A DNA stretch of 64,000 nt from Halichoerus grypus (GCF_964656455.1 NC_135722.1:110800234-110864233); one strand, 5' to 3'; positions 14,521 through 27,000 are shown, counted from the stretch's first letter. The notes: generated from the letters alone by a model not told the origin. Program-made: numbers and translations.

Positions 14521-14712
14521 CTGCGAGTCACCGCCTTCCTGCTGCTGTCCACGACCCCAGGAACCCCCACCCCACATACTAGCATGGAACTCGGGGCAAA
14601 ATGGATTCTACAAGAGTGAGAAGGCAGGTGAAAACGATCTCAGGTGGTTTTCCATCACATGCAGTGCTCAGTCTACTGACCTGTTCTCTGTCCCCACTTC
14701 AAGAACGTGGTT

Positions 14713-14909
14713 CGGGGGCGCCAGAGGGGCTCAGTCGGTGAAGTGGTTAAGTGTCTGCCTTCGGCTCAGGTCATGATCTCAGGGTCCTGGGATCGAGCCC
14801 CGCATCGGGCTCCCTGCTCAGTGGGGAGCCTGCTTCCCCCTCTGCCTCTGCCCCTGCTTGTGTTCAATCTCTCTCTCTCTGTCAAATAAATTAAAATCTT
14901 ATAGAAAAA
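14713..14909 (+). mobile_element. CAN-SINE, plus strand
   Basis: Full-length: GGGGGCGCCAGAGGGGCTCAG head, GGTCCTGGGATCGAGCCCCG, CT-rich part and AATAAATTAAAATCTT tail. 12-bp target duplication AAGAACGTGGTT (14701-14712) / AAGAACATGGTT (14910-14921). Confidence 0.97.
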
Positions 14910-15526
14910 AAGAACATGGTTTAATGCTCAACAAGAGCCTTGGGTTTTCTTTTTTTCTTGGTTTTTATGTTTCTCAGTACAAAAATCAAAGCACAAATCA
15001 CAAAAGAAAACACAAAATCTTAAGGATCGCTCTCCTAGAAGAAAGTTGTTGGTCGTCCAGGAATCTTAACTGAATACAGTAAAGAACTTTCAAGACTTTC
15101 CAAAAATCCGTTTGTTCCTACAGTGAAAACACCTCTATAACGTCAGCGGACCTTACGGAGGAGGTGACTGGCAAGGTCTCTACCAGATTCTTCCGTCTTT
15201 GCCTGCAAACCAGAGTCCCTGTGTCTCTACCACAGGCCACGAGGTTTCCCGGTCCCCAAATCAATGTTCGATCCAAAGTTCATGCCTGGAACCCAGTCCG
15301 GACGGCCAGTGGAGCTTGTTTCGGAGGGTCTGTCCTGCTCTCCAGTGGACCAGCGTGCCAGGGGCCGGGACGAATGCCAGATGGGAAACCCTTTCCTGCC
15401 CGACCTAGGGTATGCGGCCAAGCCCCTGCCTCAGTCTCCTCTCCAGCACACGGGTTCCTAACCCTGCTTCGAACCCCACACCACTTGGCTGGTGTCCCAG
15501 AACTGTAGTCAGGACTATTGGTTTTC

Positions 15527-15711
15527 TTTTTTATTTATTTTTTGACAGAGAGAGAGACAGCGAGAGCAGGAACACAAGCAGGGGGAGTGGGAGAGGGAGA
15601 AGCAGGCTTCCCGCTGAGCAGGGAGCCCGATGCGGGGCTCGATCCCAGGACCCTGGGATCATGACCTGAGCCGAAGGCAGACGCCTAACGGCTGAGCCAC
15701 CCAGGCGCCCC
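15527..15711 (-). mobile_element. CAN-SINE, minus strand
   Basis: Inverted full copy ending GAGCCACCCAGGCGCCCC. 16-bp target duplication with one mismatch, 15511-15526 (AGGACTATTGGTTTTC) and 15712-15727 (AGTACTATTGGTTTTC). Low divergence suggests a fairly young insertion. Confidence 0.97.
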
Positions 15712-16209
15712 AGTACTATTGGTTTTCAAGCCTCGTTGCACCCTGTGTGCTTTGAGACTCACAACAACCCTGAGAGGTGTGCTACCCTCACAGTCACGCG
15801 CTAAGACCCGAAATGGGCGTGAGCTCGTGCAGGGAGCACCGTGGATACTAAGGGATTGCCAAGTGAGCCGCATGGACCACACTCGCTGCAGGAACCCAAA
15901 GCAGTTCAACGTGGCGAGGGGGAAGGAACGAGAAAAGAAGGCTTGGATTCTCCTTCCTGCAAAGGAACACGAGCTCAGCTCTGTCGTTTTTCACATCAGT
16001 ACACCCGGGGGTTAGGGTTCACCGACAGGACTTACACCTTTCCAGAAGAAGTGCAACCACATTATCAATCTCTCTCAATCCCCCCCCCTTCCTCTGCCAA
16101 TTACAAGTTATCACAGAAACATGTGAACAAGTTTCAGCCGGCTCAGATTTCACTGAAAGAAACAGGCTTCTTGTATTTATCCCTTTATTTTTTATTATCA
16201 ATTAAATAA

Positions 16210-16720
16210 AATGACTTTCCAAATCTTCAACAGACCTTGTGCGATTCCTGGAATAAACCCCACTTACTCATGATGTTATTATCCTCTTTATATATTGCAG
16301 GCTTTGTTTTGCTAACGTTTTGTTTAAAATGCTCGCATCTGTGTACATGAGGGGTATCAGCCAGAGATTTTCTTTTCTGGTGTTGGTTTGGTTTCGATAT
16401 TTGGTGTATGCTTGTCTCTCTCAACGAGTTAGGAAGTATCTTCTCCACCATTACATGAAAGAGCTTGTCTATGGTCAGTATTTTTTTCCTTAAATGTTTA
16501 ATAGAATTTACAGTGAAGCCACCTGGGCCTGGAGTTCTCTTTGGGAAGGTTTGCATTATAAACTCAATTTCTTTCATTCATCTAGGGCTATTCAGATCTC
16601 TGGTTTCCCAATGTCCGTTTTAGAAATTATATGTTTTGGAGAAACTGTCCATTTCAGACAAGTTGTCCTTTGACTTAACACATGATCAAATTCTTATCAA
16701 TGCTCTCTGCGTGTTCAGAC
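16210..16720 (-). mobile_element. L1 ORF2 fragment, minus strand
   Basis: Inverted L1 ORF2: GATTCCTGGAATAAACCCCA, TATATATTGCAGGCTTTG, CCACCTGGGCCTGGAGTTCT and GTCCATTTCAGACAAGTTGTC, in the order expected. Coding capacity is destroyed. Confidence 0.92.
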
Positions 16721-17129
16721 ATAGTTTTTCAGGGTGTGAGCTGTTTCTGGACACCTTGCTCTCCGGAGATGTCGCACTAATTTCCTCTGTGAGCTCCCAT
16801 TTCCATGGGATTATTGGTTTCTGGCTATGGGAAGGGTGAAGGCCCCCATCTCAGTTTGGCCTTCTTGCTGAGTTTAGAAACTGGGAAGGAATTGAGGCAC
16901 CTGAGGGCGGGGTGCTCAGGGATGAAGTCTGGGCTCAGCCACTCTCATCGATCAGCCTCATCAGTGGATCTCCCTCTCGGAATCGTCTCAGCAATTCAGC
17001 ATCAGGCTCTGCGATTTCTGGGGGCTGCTGCTGTGTCTGCATGTTTCCAGGGTCTGGTCTGGACAGAGTGAGAGAGAGGATCTTCCAGGAGCTGGTCAGG
17101 CTGACTGATCTTGGTAGTGACTTCTCGTC

Positions 17130-17640
17130 TGTGTTGGCATCCAGCATCGATTCCACATTCACCGATTCCACAGCTTTTGTTGAGCATCTGCTTGACCCAA
17201 GGATCACATCAGCGAACAAAACAAGAGCTCCTGCCCTTAGGGAGCTTCCAAGGAAGACAGGCAACAAGCAGTATACATAACAAGTGCTTAAATTACATAG
17301 CGTGTTACGGGGCGCCCGGGTGGCTCAGTCGGTTAAGCGTCCGACTCTTGATATTTGCTCAGGTCATGGTCCCGGGGTCCTGGGATCGCGCTCAGCAGGG
17401 AGTCTGCTTCTCCCTCTTCCTCTGCCCCTCCCCCTGCTTGTGCCCTCTCTCTGTCCCAAAGAAATAAATAAAATCTTTAAAAAAAATTATATAGTATGTT
17501 AAAAGATGATAAATTCTAAGGAAAAAAATAATTGTAGAGCAGTGTCAATGGATTGGGACTAGGGGGTTGGGGGGAAGTTTGTAATTTTAAGTCTGATAAG
17601 CCAGGGAAAGCCTCACTGAAAAAGTACAAATTAACTAGTA
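17130..17640 (+). repeat. Ancient repeat interrupted by a CAN-SINE
   Basis: AACAAAACAAGAGCTCCTGC, TAGGGAGCTTCCAAGGAAGACAGGCAAC before the SINE and AGCCAGGGAAAGCCTCACTG after it form one old interspersed repeat that I recognise by text but do not name. The SINE at 17308 split it. Confidence 0.5.
17308..17484 (+). mobile_element. CAN-SINE, plus strand
   Basis: Head CGGGGCGCCCGGGTGGCTCAG, shortened middle, CT-rich part, AAATAAATAAAATC tail. 17-bp target duplication at 17291-17307 and 17485-17501 with two or three mismatches. Confidence 0.96.
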
Positions 17641-17989
17641 TTTTCATGAAAAAAACAAACCCATTTCTTATTTAAAAATTAAATGAAATGCATACTTGTA
17701 TTATACTTCACAGGGATAAATCAGAGAAAAGATTTAGCTTTTTTTCATAAAGTCACAATTATTAAACCGTTCTGATTTGCCAAAGACTTAGCGTTATTAT
17801 GTGAACTTAATTCTTCAGATGTTTCTGCAGTACAGTCCCTGTATTTAAAAAAGGATTTTTTTTAAAAAATTAGTACATTTACCATATTAAAAATTCACTT
17901 TTCTTATTTTCTGTGAATTGTGGGAATATTAGAATTATATAAGTGTTTATTTACCTCTACAAAAATAATCAGAACAGAGCTTCTTTAAT

Positions 17990-18377
17990 TAGAAGACATT
18001 ATGGAACTAGAGGGTATGATGCTGAGTGAAATAAGTCAGTCAGAGAAAAACAAATACCATATGATCTCACTCATATGTGGAATTTAAGAAACAAAACAGG
18101 TGGACATAGGGGAAGGGAAGGAAAAATAAAATAGATAAAAACAGAGTGGGAGGCAAACTATAAGAGACCCTCAACGTTGGAGAACAAACAGGGGAGGTGG
18201 GTGGGGGATGGGCTAGATGGGGGATGGGCATTAAGGAGGGCACCTGCTGTGATGAGCCCTGGGTGTTATATGTAGGGGAGGAATCACTAAATCCTACTCC
18301 TGAAACCAATACTACACTACATATAAACTAACTTGAATTTAAATAAAATTTTAAAAAATAATAATAGAAGACATTAT
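17990..18377 (+). mobile_element. 5'-truncated L1 insertion with target duplication
   Basis: 3' end of a carnivore L1: ATGATGCTGAGTGAAATAAG, CATATGATCTCACTCATATG, 3' UTR with GGGAGGTGGGTGGGGGATGG and an AATAAAATTTT/poly-A end. A perfect 13-bp duplication TAGAAGACATTAT flanks it (17990-18002 and 18365-18377). Little diverged, so a lineage-specific insertion. Confidence 0.94.
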
Positions 18378-20834
18378 AATCAAACTCCTTAATACCCTCC
18401 AGTATTAATGCCTTCCAGAACTTGTAAAACATTTCCCACTCTCACAATTAAAGGGAGAGCCTTTTTTTAGTTCAGACACAAACACATACAGACTCATAAG
18501 CACCCAGAGAGCTTATAGTTTCAGTCTCACATTTCAGCCAGGAGTCAAGAATAAACACAGAAATACAAAAATTAACTGGTCTACATCTCAGAGCTATTCT
18601 CTTTCCAAGTGGGCACAAAATTCTGTACTGATTTGAGCTCACAAATTGATGAACAGACAGACAAACAAAAAAGACTAATCAACTAGATTCTATGTTGTTT
18701 CTCATCCAACAGAGAATTCATCTCTACCATCTAGTTGACCAAATGGTTATGCTATAAAACCAAATTCCGAATCATTGATGCAACCAATTGAAAATAAGTT
18801 CTTGACTATGCAAATCAGAAAGAAAAACAAAACACAGTAGAGAGAGACGAAAAGCCATAGAAACAGAGAGTAAGCAAAGCTAAAGTTCTGTTGTTACTTG
18901 GAATTCACCCGGGAAGTCAAGAAAGGATGTGCCCGGTTGAGCAAACATGAGTGAGCTACCCAGGAAACAGAGTTTACTTGACACTTTGTCAAGAAAACTT
19001 TATCAAGAAACCTCAGACTTCTTGGTGGAACCTCCAATATTACTAAACTATAATTTCCTCAAAGGTAAAATCATGATTCTCAAACATAAAATGAACATAT
19101 GTCAAAGAATTTATTTATTCAATTAATTACTGGGGGTACTAGTAAGAGATATTGGAGAACACATACGATCGTGCTAATAAATGCAAAACTGGTTAATATC
19201 ATAAAATATAATTTTTGCATTTTAATATCTCTATGGGACGACATGCCTTTGCCTTTCTATGGACAAGATTGTTTGTGTTACTGTGGACAGGAAGAACGTG
19301 CATTGTTACTAGTTTTCTGCAAGGTGTAAAACAGCCCAGCGGGTCTGAGAGGGTCAAGAATGAAACAGCATTGAATACTCCTGTGGGATCAGCTAGACCG
19401 CACTCAGCCCTACTTCACAGAAACAACACTCATTGCTCTCTCTTTTTGACCCATTTCCAAGTCTGATCATTGTTCCTAAAATGTCAAATAAGTAACAGAA
19501 ATGAAATTTCCCACCTGAGTTTATTCAGTCCTATAGAATTAATTCTTTGTCCCGCTGATCTTGGGCCAGCAGTCGGCTTCCCTATGTCCGTCTGGGCTAA
19601 GAAAAGTCTGTACTGCTACGTTATCCACGTTCAACTAGCTAACAGCTAACGTTATTTGAAAGTTAATTCTAACATTAGTTCCTAAGATTATGGTAGGACT
19701 TTGTATTTAATTTTTTCATTTCCTTTTGAGGTTATTTTTACAAATAAAAACAACGTATCTAAAGTGAAAATTAATTCAAAGATGGCCCTCTAAGTCAAAA
19801 AACCAGTTTCTCCTGCCATTTTCCCAGACACTGTTCTTCAGAAAGTCGGTTAGAGGCTAGAGCTCCTGGAAGGCGGGACATTTGAGGGAAGGGACACCTT
19901 CCCGCAGCAGAGCCGCTGAGGACGGCCGATGGTGCCAGGGACGTTCATCCGAGCAGCTGAACGCAGTGCTGGGCATCCGGCAGCCCCTGCTGCTTCGGAT
20001 CCGGGGCAAAGCCCCAGCCCCAGGCTTCCAGGCCAGGACCAGCAGCCCCTCCCTTGTCTGTATGCACCCAGAACCCGGCCCCCAAACCCACACCCGAGAG
20101 ACACTGGAGAGAAGCCTATTCCTGAGGCGGTACAATACCAAACTAATTGGATAAATGAAAAATTTTTATCACGTATTTTTGGGTACAACCAGTTTTATCA
20201 AAAGCATAAGAACCCCTTGGCATTTGAAATGTTCACCTTTGAGGTTAAAGCTTTCTGCAAGCACAAATGTCCGAGGACTTGGCTTTGCTGTTTTGCTAAA
20301 GCGCAGACTTGGGACGCTCGCATCATGAGGACGGTGAGCTCGAGAGAAACGCTTGAGCAGTGCGTCCTGCAGGCCACTGGACATGGACATTACAGCGTGG
20401 CTTCCTCGTGTCCTTCACTACCCACCGTACGCTGCGCGCTCCCCGGAGCAGAAAAATACGCACAACATACAGGAAATCCTCCTTGCCATCCAAGAATATT
20501 CATTCTTATTAGATAGACAAGATCCCGTAAATAAGGTGAGCAACCACACCAGAGATGACCCAGCCAGGAGCTGAAGGAGTTCTGTAAGAAAATGCCAGAA
20601 AAGTTAAGGGCCCGCGAATAATTATGGAGGGGTGGGGTTTTGAATCCCATCCTGACATATAGGATCGGGGCAGATGGGAAAGCAGGAGTGGGTATTCCAG
20701 AAAACAGGGACGTTGGACCAGAAAGACAGGAACAGCACTGGTGTGGTGTTTGCTGTAGAACATCCCTTTGGTGGCCAAATTGGATTGAATAAAAAGGAAA
20801 TTTTTTTCACAGGAAAAAGAGTAAAATAACAGGG
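18378..20834. other. Intergenic, nothing recognised
   Basis: AT-rich to about 19850, then a G+C-richer patch to about 20570. I see no gene, splice pattern or named repeat. Open frames at 19850-20570 overlap on both strands and resemble nothing I know. Confidence 0.4.
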
Positions 20835-21010
20835 AGTGTATTATACGTTATGCCAAGCGTTTTTGCCTCATTATCATTTTTTAAATGAATCTTTGTGAGG
20901 AAAAGATCACTATCATCCCCATTTTACAGACAAGTGCACAAATGAGACTCAGGAGGTGAGGGGACCCGACCAGCCGAGGTTACACCCGAATCTGCCGACT
21001 CTCCTCTGAC
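20835..21010 (-). repeat. MIR relic
   Basis: Inverted MIR: CTATCATCCCCATTTTACAG, ACAAGTGCACAAATGAGACTC, GAGGTTACACCCGAATC. Confidence 0.7.
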
Positions 21011-23189
21011 AGTATCGGTACTTTCTCCGACTGTACTCACAGGGAAGGCCAGCCTCAGGGCGTCCCCCAAGAGCAGGTGCATGTTTGAACAAGGACTGGG
21101 GATGGAGCTCCCCGCCCAGCACTGAGTAAACGCTAAATAAATATTCATGACACGGAGAATACATTTATAAACAAATAAGCAGAGAATACGCTCTGGGAAG
21201 AGAAGTGGCTTAAATAGACAATAAAGAGAAAATTCTGTAACTCTTTAAGAGAAATGAGAGGTGTTCAGACTGTTACATGGGGCTTGCATCGTGAAAGATC
21301 CTGAAAATCAAGCTGAAGAAGTCGACTTTAGTCAATAATTTAAAAATGCTGGTTACACAATGGGATTTTTTTTTTAATGGAGCTTCAGAGTAAAGGAAGT
21401 ATTTACATGGTGGTTGGTTGGAAGGTCGGGAAAGGTGCTTCCCGGTGAAATCTGAAATCAGCCCCAGACACCAGGGCACCAGGGCGGGGACTGACCTGGG
21501 GGGGTGGGGGGACGGGCTGCAGACAGACCGCGGGGGACACCAGAAGGACACTCACCTGCAGGCTCGTCCTGGGCACCCAGCACGTGTCTGCACCCGCACC
21601 TGCCGCGGGGACGGGAGGGGTCACCGCCAGGCCTCAGCTGGGCTCGGCCCTCAGACGCCGGCAGGCGGGATGGACACCCCCAGATGGGGGCCGGGGCTGG
21701 GCAGGGGGTGAGGGGCCTCGGAGTGCCCGGATGGAGCTCGGGAGTCGCCTGGGGGTCACGTCCTCTCCGTGACCTTCCCAACAATGGTGTCAACTGTTAC
21801 TGTTGCAAACTGAAAGCAACAATCTATGCCCCCCGCACCCAGGGAACAGCGGACTTCTGTATCTAGATGAGGAGGAGGACAAGGGAAAGAAGAAGAGGAG
21901 GAGAAGCAGCATAGGACAAACCCCTTGCTTGTCCTCGGAAGACATTGTTACAGACAGATTCAACAGGCGCAGAATTACTCTGAGAAATTGCTTACGGAAG
22001 CCACAAATGCTCGCTAGCGAGTGCTGTGGACTCGGGGTCTCATCCGGGGAGCAAGCAGCTTACGCACACAGGCGCTGCTCCGTGGACCACATTTTGGGGG
22101 CGCCTGGTCCCCGGGACATAGCCTTCCCAACCCCCGTGCCTTAAATGCAAACTTTTTATCATGTGAATAATATCATTCGGCTGGTTTCCAAACTGAAGAT
22201 GCCATAACTTAAAGTCATCTGTAAAGTGTGTGCATAAGTATTACATTTATATGCTATGTATACGTCCATGCATTTCTACCCTATGCATTTATATACATAT
22301 TACATTCCTATACTATTTACACTTATGTATTATATACTTATATACAATAACTAAAAGCAGATGACAGAGGAGGTATAAAGAAAGAAGGGAAGAAATTGGG
22401 AACAAAGTAGAATTGGCTGACAATTTCATAATTACACCAAAAATTATTTCAACAAGGCCTTATTTGTCGAACATTGCAACCAACTGTAAAAATTCTACCG
22501 AGGAGAGAATAAAAGACCATTGAGTTAAATTTCACCAAATGAGAGTTTTATTCTTACGCAGGTAAGAGTGTCCTTGATGGTGAAATTTCAGGGTAATACC
22601 TGTCATGCCAAGAACCCATGCCTAGTGGCCCAGCATCATGGCACCTGCCCTTGTCTACTTGGGGATGTCAGCCAATTCCTACCCAAGATTTAATTATTCT
22701 TCTAATGACAGAGCCCCAAATTCCAAAACATGACTACATGACTAACCTGGCCTTGTTGTGCCAAGAAGCGCAGGCCAGTGAAGCTCGAGCATTTGAGTAC
22801 CAACAGGCACCAAACCACAGAACTATTAAAATACAGTACAGACAGGCCCCAAGTTGTGACTGGGTTGTAAGTCAAAACTTTGTCAGTTGGCTCTTCAGAA
22901 CTCAGACCGTATTTCCCATGACGGTGGTCATAGACGCTAACAAAGACAAGGGTGGTGTGGACCCAGGGGTAGAATTGGGCACCCGCTGTGCATACGTTCG
23001 GCTTTGGCATACAGCCCCAAGCCCCCTTGGATATCAGGTGTCCTAATGGACACTCCCCCCAGTGGTGTGTGAGATCATTTCTACTGAGCATCTAGTATGT
23101 GTTTACAGGTGTTTCCTTTGATCTTCACGGCAACTCACTGCACTGGGTACCCCTGGTGTCTCTGTTCTCAGGCTAAGTGAACCCTAAGA
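21011..23189. other. Intergenic with a G+C-rich patch
   Basis: About 21420-21780 is G+C- and CpG-rich without a recognisable gene. 22150-22540 is AT-rich, with several TATGTATAC-like runs. No repeat family identified. Confidence 0.4.
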
Positions 23190-24310
23190 GCCAGAAGTGC
23201 AGCCCATGACGGATGCTCCGAGCCATGAAGCCTTCCCTGAGAAAGACTGCAGGGCCCACGGACGCACACACAGGAACACACCCTCCCACGACACCCTGAA
23301 CAGAGAGAGCTGCAGCCGGTCCTGGGCTCCAGGCATCTGTCAGCAGGCTGCTGGGAACAGACGGCGTCTGCAGGAGGGCGTCGGTGTGGGAGGATGGCGC
23401 GGGGATTCGGGAGGAGGAAGGACGGCGCAGGCCGGCGGGGAGGTGGAGGACTCTGACTTGGAGACGGTTGCACCCTTAGCCGCCAGCCGCCTGGTTTTCT
23501 GGCACGTTCCCCAGAATAACATGGACCCCGGGGCTTTGGATGAAAGAGCGGTTTCACGCGGGCTCCACCTGGCCCCAGGGACGTGGTCGCTAGCTCTTCC
23601 TGGAACTGCACACTTTGTTCTCTGGCTCTGCTTGTTGTTTGCGCAGGGGACTTTCGTCCTGTCTTCCTCGTTCTGGTGCCAGTCGGTCCTCCTCGCCGGG
23701 CGCCCGGGAACTCCCGGGGGGCGGGCAGGCTCTTTGAGGACCGGGGGGGGGCAGAAGGTGAAGCCGGGCAGGGAGCCGGAGCCTCTGGCTGGCTGGCCAG
23801 CTCCCCGTGGCGCACAGATCACCGAGGTCCCCTCTCACAGCTCCCGGAGTCCCTGCAGGCGGGAGCGCCCGGGAGACAATGTGCCTCTGTGAGACCCACG
23901 TGGGCCTGGCCTTCCTCACGGGGTGGGCACCCCGAGCCAGCCAAGCCGGCTGCGATTCAATTTTTCTCAAACACCTGAACACAAAAATGAGAGCCCCCCC
24001 GTCTGCCTCCCCTCCCCTGGTCTGCCCTGCCCTCCCCCGGCCCCCAGCGGACCGCAGCGCCCCTCGGCCCCTGAGGACCTCCACGCCCCGGCAGGCCACC
24101 CATCTCTTCTGCCTCTTCTCCGTCCCCAGCGCCTCTTCTCCGTCCCCAGCGTCTCTTCTCCGTCCCCAGCGTCTCTTCTCCACGCTCCTTCTGGAGCCTC
24201 GCCGCGGGCATCTGGGGCTTGCCACCCTCCAGGCCGGCTGTCCTCCTCGGCAGGGCGCAGCCCCCCTCCCCACGCCCGGGCCGTCACAACCGCACTGAGG
24301 AGCAGGTTGA
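23190..24310. other. CpG-rich block (CpG-island-like), no recognised gene
   Basis: About 1.1 kb with high G+C and many CpG (for example GGGCGTCGGTGTGGGAGGAT and GGCGCAGGCCGGCGGGG near 23370-23440), ending in a 20-bp tandem repeat. Open frames of 231 and 280 codons exist on opposite strands, but they overlap, are Pro/Arg/Gly-rich and match no family I know. It could be a regulatory CpG island, a non-coding RNA promoter, or just a GC-biased patch. Confidence 0.5.
24111..24190. repeat. 20-bp minisatellite, about 3.5 copies
   Basis: Unit GCCTCTTCTCCGTCCCCAGC at 24111-24130 and 24131-24150, then GTCTCTTCTCCGTCCCCAGC at 24151-24170 and a partial fourth copy. Within the CpG-rich block. Confidence 0.97.
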
Positions 24311-25296
24311 TGGCAGCCTGAGGGGGAAGACAGGAGCGCAGGAGAGGACACGAGCCACAGTTCACTGTCAAAGCCTCTGGTCCCCATGGCACACCGGCAT
24401 CTTTCCTGCTGCTTCTCCTCTCGGGCCCTCACCTCCCTCTCGCCCGTACCCTCCCTTTGTCCGCTTCCCCAAATTCAGAGGCCCTTGAACACATTTTTGG
24501 GACCACCAGGAAAAACAGGAAATTCCCATGACTTTATCACACAGATCAATTTCGCTTCTTTGACCTCTATTCCCAATTCCTGGACCCTGACTTTCATGAT
24601 CAAAACACCATCAGTGATATTCGGCAGACAAAACTGTCCACCCCAGGCTTCCAGCCCCAGCAGTCAATCAGATCTCTGAAACCGTTCTCAACGACCAGAG
24701 TCTCCAGTTCAGGTCTCATTCGTTCCCCGTGAAAGCACCTGTCTTCTCCTCCACCAGGAGTCTGGAGGTTGAAGGAGAGCTGTCGGCTCTGCCCCCTCAC
24801 CTGGCCAACTATCAGAGCTGGGGACTCTTTCCTCCTCTCTCCTGGGTAAAAATACTTCTCAAGGCACCGTTTCCTAGAGAGGGATCATGTGTCCTGCGTG
24901 GTTTAAGGATTGGACCTATCGGAGAAGGCAAACAATTCTTCTCCCCTATTCCCCCTGGGAAAGTAAAACGCCTCTGGATCATGAGGCCGACACAGAAGAG
25001 GCAGCAAACGCGCAGAGTTAAACTGAGTGACAAACTCTTGTCGCAAACAGAAGAATATGCTTGAGATCAAAAACACATCTCCAACGTCCAGATATATGAT
25101 GTTCACACGAGAGACAGTTAGGTCCTCTTTCCTGTGGTCCTTGTGAAAGAACCCTTTTTGTTCTAGTCGACGCCAAGGGTTGAGGCTCAGAACAGTCCTG
25201 GGAGGAGTGGTTATTCTCTCAGCTAACGAGCAGCACCACAGAGGCCCACAGAGATCGAGAGTTTGTCCCAGCAAGTGCCCCGAGAATGAGGACACG
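24311..25296. other. Intergenic, nothing recognised
   Basis: No coding, RNA or repeat signal that I can support. Confidence 0.4.
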
Positions 25297-25380
25297 CGGC
25301 TCAGCGGGGAGCCTCCCTCCCCCTCTGCCCTTTCCCCACTCATGCTCGCTCTCTCAAAAGGAATCAATAAATCTTTAAAA
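25297..25380 (+). mobile_element. CAN-SINE fragment, 5'-truncated
   Basis: Only the back half remains: GCTCAGCGGGGAGCCTCCCT, CT-rich part, GAATCAATAAATCTTTAAAA tail. Tail and orientation match the full copies. Confidence 0.8.
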
Positions 25381-25559
25381 ATAGTAATAATTTTTCTTTC
25401 AATTTATGTTTATTTTTTCAAATAGTTTCTACGTTTGGGGAACATAAATAATTTTCAAGTTGATTTGGACCTAACTACTTCATCAATAGGACTGTTGGAC
25501 ATCTCTTTTGGTCCAAAGGCACTTCAAAAAAAATTACTAAGACCCAGGAAACCAGAAAC

Positions 25560-25700
25560 AAGAAAGTTTTAAAACCTCTCTATTAACCCACTTTAGAGGT
25601 GAGAATACAGGCCCAGAGACGTTAAGTAAGCCGTCCAAGGTGATAAAACTGAGATCTGGATCGATGAGTTTCTGAGTCCAGAGTCCGTGTTCCTCCCAGC
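25560..25700 (-). repeat. MIR relic
   Basis: Inverted MIR: AGAGGTGAGAATACAGGCCC, AGAGACGTTAAGTAAGCCG, CCAAGGTGATAAAACTGAG, then GAGTCCAGAGTCCGTG. Confidence 0.75.
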
Positions 25701-26569
25701 TCCGTCGACACCAAGGAGCCGAGGGTCAGACTTGGGCTCTGCCCCAGGCGGCTCGTGAGCTCTGTCCTGACGGCTACACCCACCGTTGCAGCATCACGGC
25801 GTCCACCCCCACGATCCGTGACTCTCCCGGAACCTCCATGCGCTTTCCCCTGGATCTTCTCTGGCTCGTCGCACACGCCAGACCCAGGTCCCCAGGGAGA
25901 AGGACTATCCCCGGTACAAAGTAACCCTGCTCGGAATAAACGGAGGCGTGATGTCAGCTCAGGCCGGGCTGTGACCAGACACGGGATGTGGGAAATTCAG
26001 AACGAAGGGGCCCCGCGAATATGAGTGTGAAACCCGTGGTGGGGTTTCATAGTAACCACAGGAATCTTGCTGACTAGGGAGATTCTGAGACCAGAATGAC
26101 CAGCCTAAGACACGAGGTTGGAATTACTTCCAAGGAATATAGTAAACATCAGAGAAGTCTTTCCTTTACCACGAGTGAGTGCAGCTTCTTCAGAACAAAC
26201 AGGAAGGAAGAGGAAAATCCTGACAGCAGAAACAGTGAATGGATCACTAAGTATCACACACACAGAAGAGCAGGGGCATTGTGTCTAATTTAATCATGAT
26301 TTACATCAAGAGGAAAGGAGGACAAAAATAATGAAATGCAAATTATCAAAAAACACCAGCGTTAAACTTGAGGGAAGCCTGGGGACTTTCACAGGTACTG
26401 CTGTATTCCCCAAGGCCTTCTCCCCTCTTGGTGCTTCACAACTGTGAGTGGGTTGAATTGAATCAAATTATTGCACACGAAGCTAAATACCAGAGTGACT
26501 TTGAAAATTGTACCATGAGCCAAAACAAAACTCCTAACTAGGATTCTTCCCTTTTTTAAAAAAAAAAAC
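25701..26569. other. Intergenic, nothing recognised
   Basis: No coding, RNA or repeat signal that I can support. Confidence 0.4.
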
Positions 26570-26640
26570 AATCAACCACCATTAGCAGGTGAATTTTATG
26601 GTATGTAAATTGTAGCTCAGTAAAGCTGTTTTTAAATAAA
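26570..26640 (+). mobile_element. Short L1 3' tail fragment
   Basis: GGTGAATTTTATGGTATGTA, AATTGTAGCTCAGTAAAGCTG, TTTTTAAATAAAACT: the last part of an old L1 3' UTR. Confidence 0.7.
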
Positions 26641-26844
26641 ACTATTAATATCTACAAGGCTCTCTTAAAAATCACACAGGTGATAGTTTAGAAATCTCTG
26701 TCCATCTTGTAGAAAATTACTTATGCTCCTTTCACATTTCTGACAGTTTTAAATTTCTCCAAGATACGTGAGTAACCTGCGTTCATTCCTAAGCCTGCTT
26801 ACAGAATCCTCGAAGATGCAGGAGAATTGAGAAGGCAGTTTGAT

Positions 26845-27000
26845 TAGTAATGGAGCCCGTCAGTTTTGGTGTCAGATTGGGTCAAGAACGTGGCTTTACC
26901 TCTTACTCGCGAGTCACTTAAAACCTTTGTGCCTCAATTTTGTCATCTGTGAAATGGAGACAATGATGATCATAACAGTGACAGTGGTTTCAGGAGCATC
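26845..27000 (+). repeat. MIR relic
   Basis: GGTGTCAGATTGGGTCAAGA, ACCTTTGTGCCTCAATTTTG, TCATCTGTGAAATGGAGACAA: sense-strand MIR core. Confidence 0.8.

Noticed and set aside
22618..23046. 142-codon plus-strand frame with a 129-codon frame opposite
   Set aside because: No known motif; paired openness on both strands suggests chance.
23197..24432. Long open frames (231 codons +, 280 codons -)
   Set aside because: They overlap on opposite strands in CpG-rich DNA where stops are rare. Composition is Pro/Arg/Gly-rich, no family is recognised, and nothing shows splicing.
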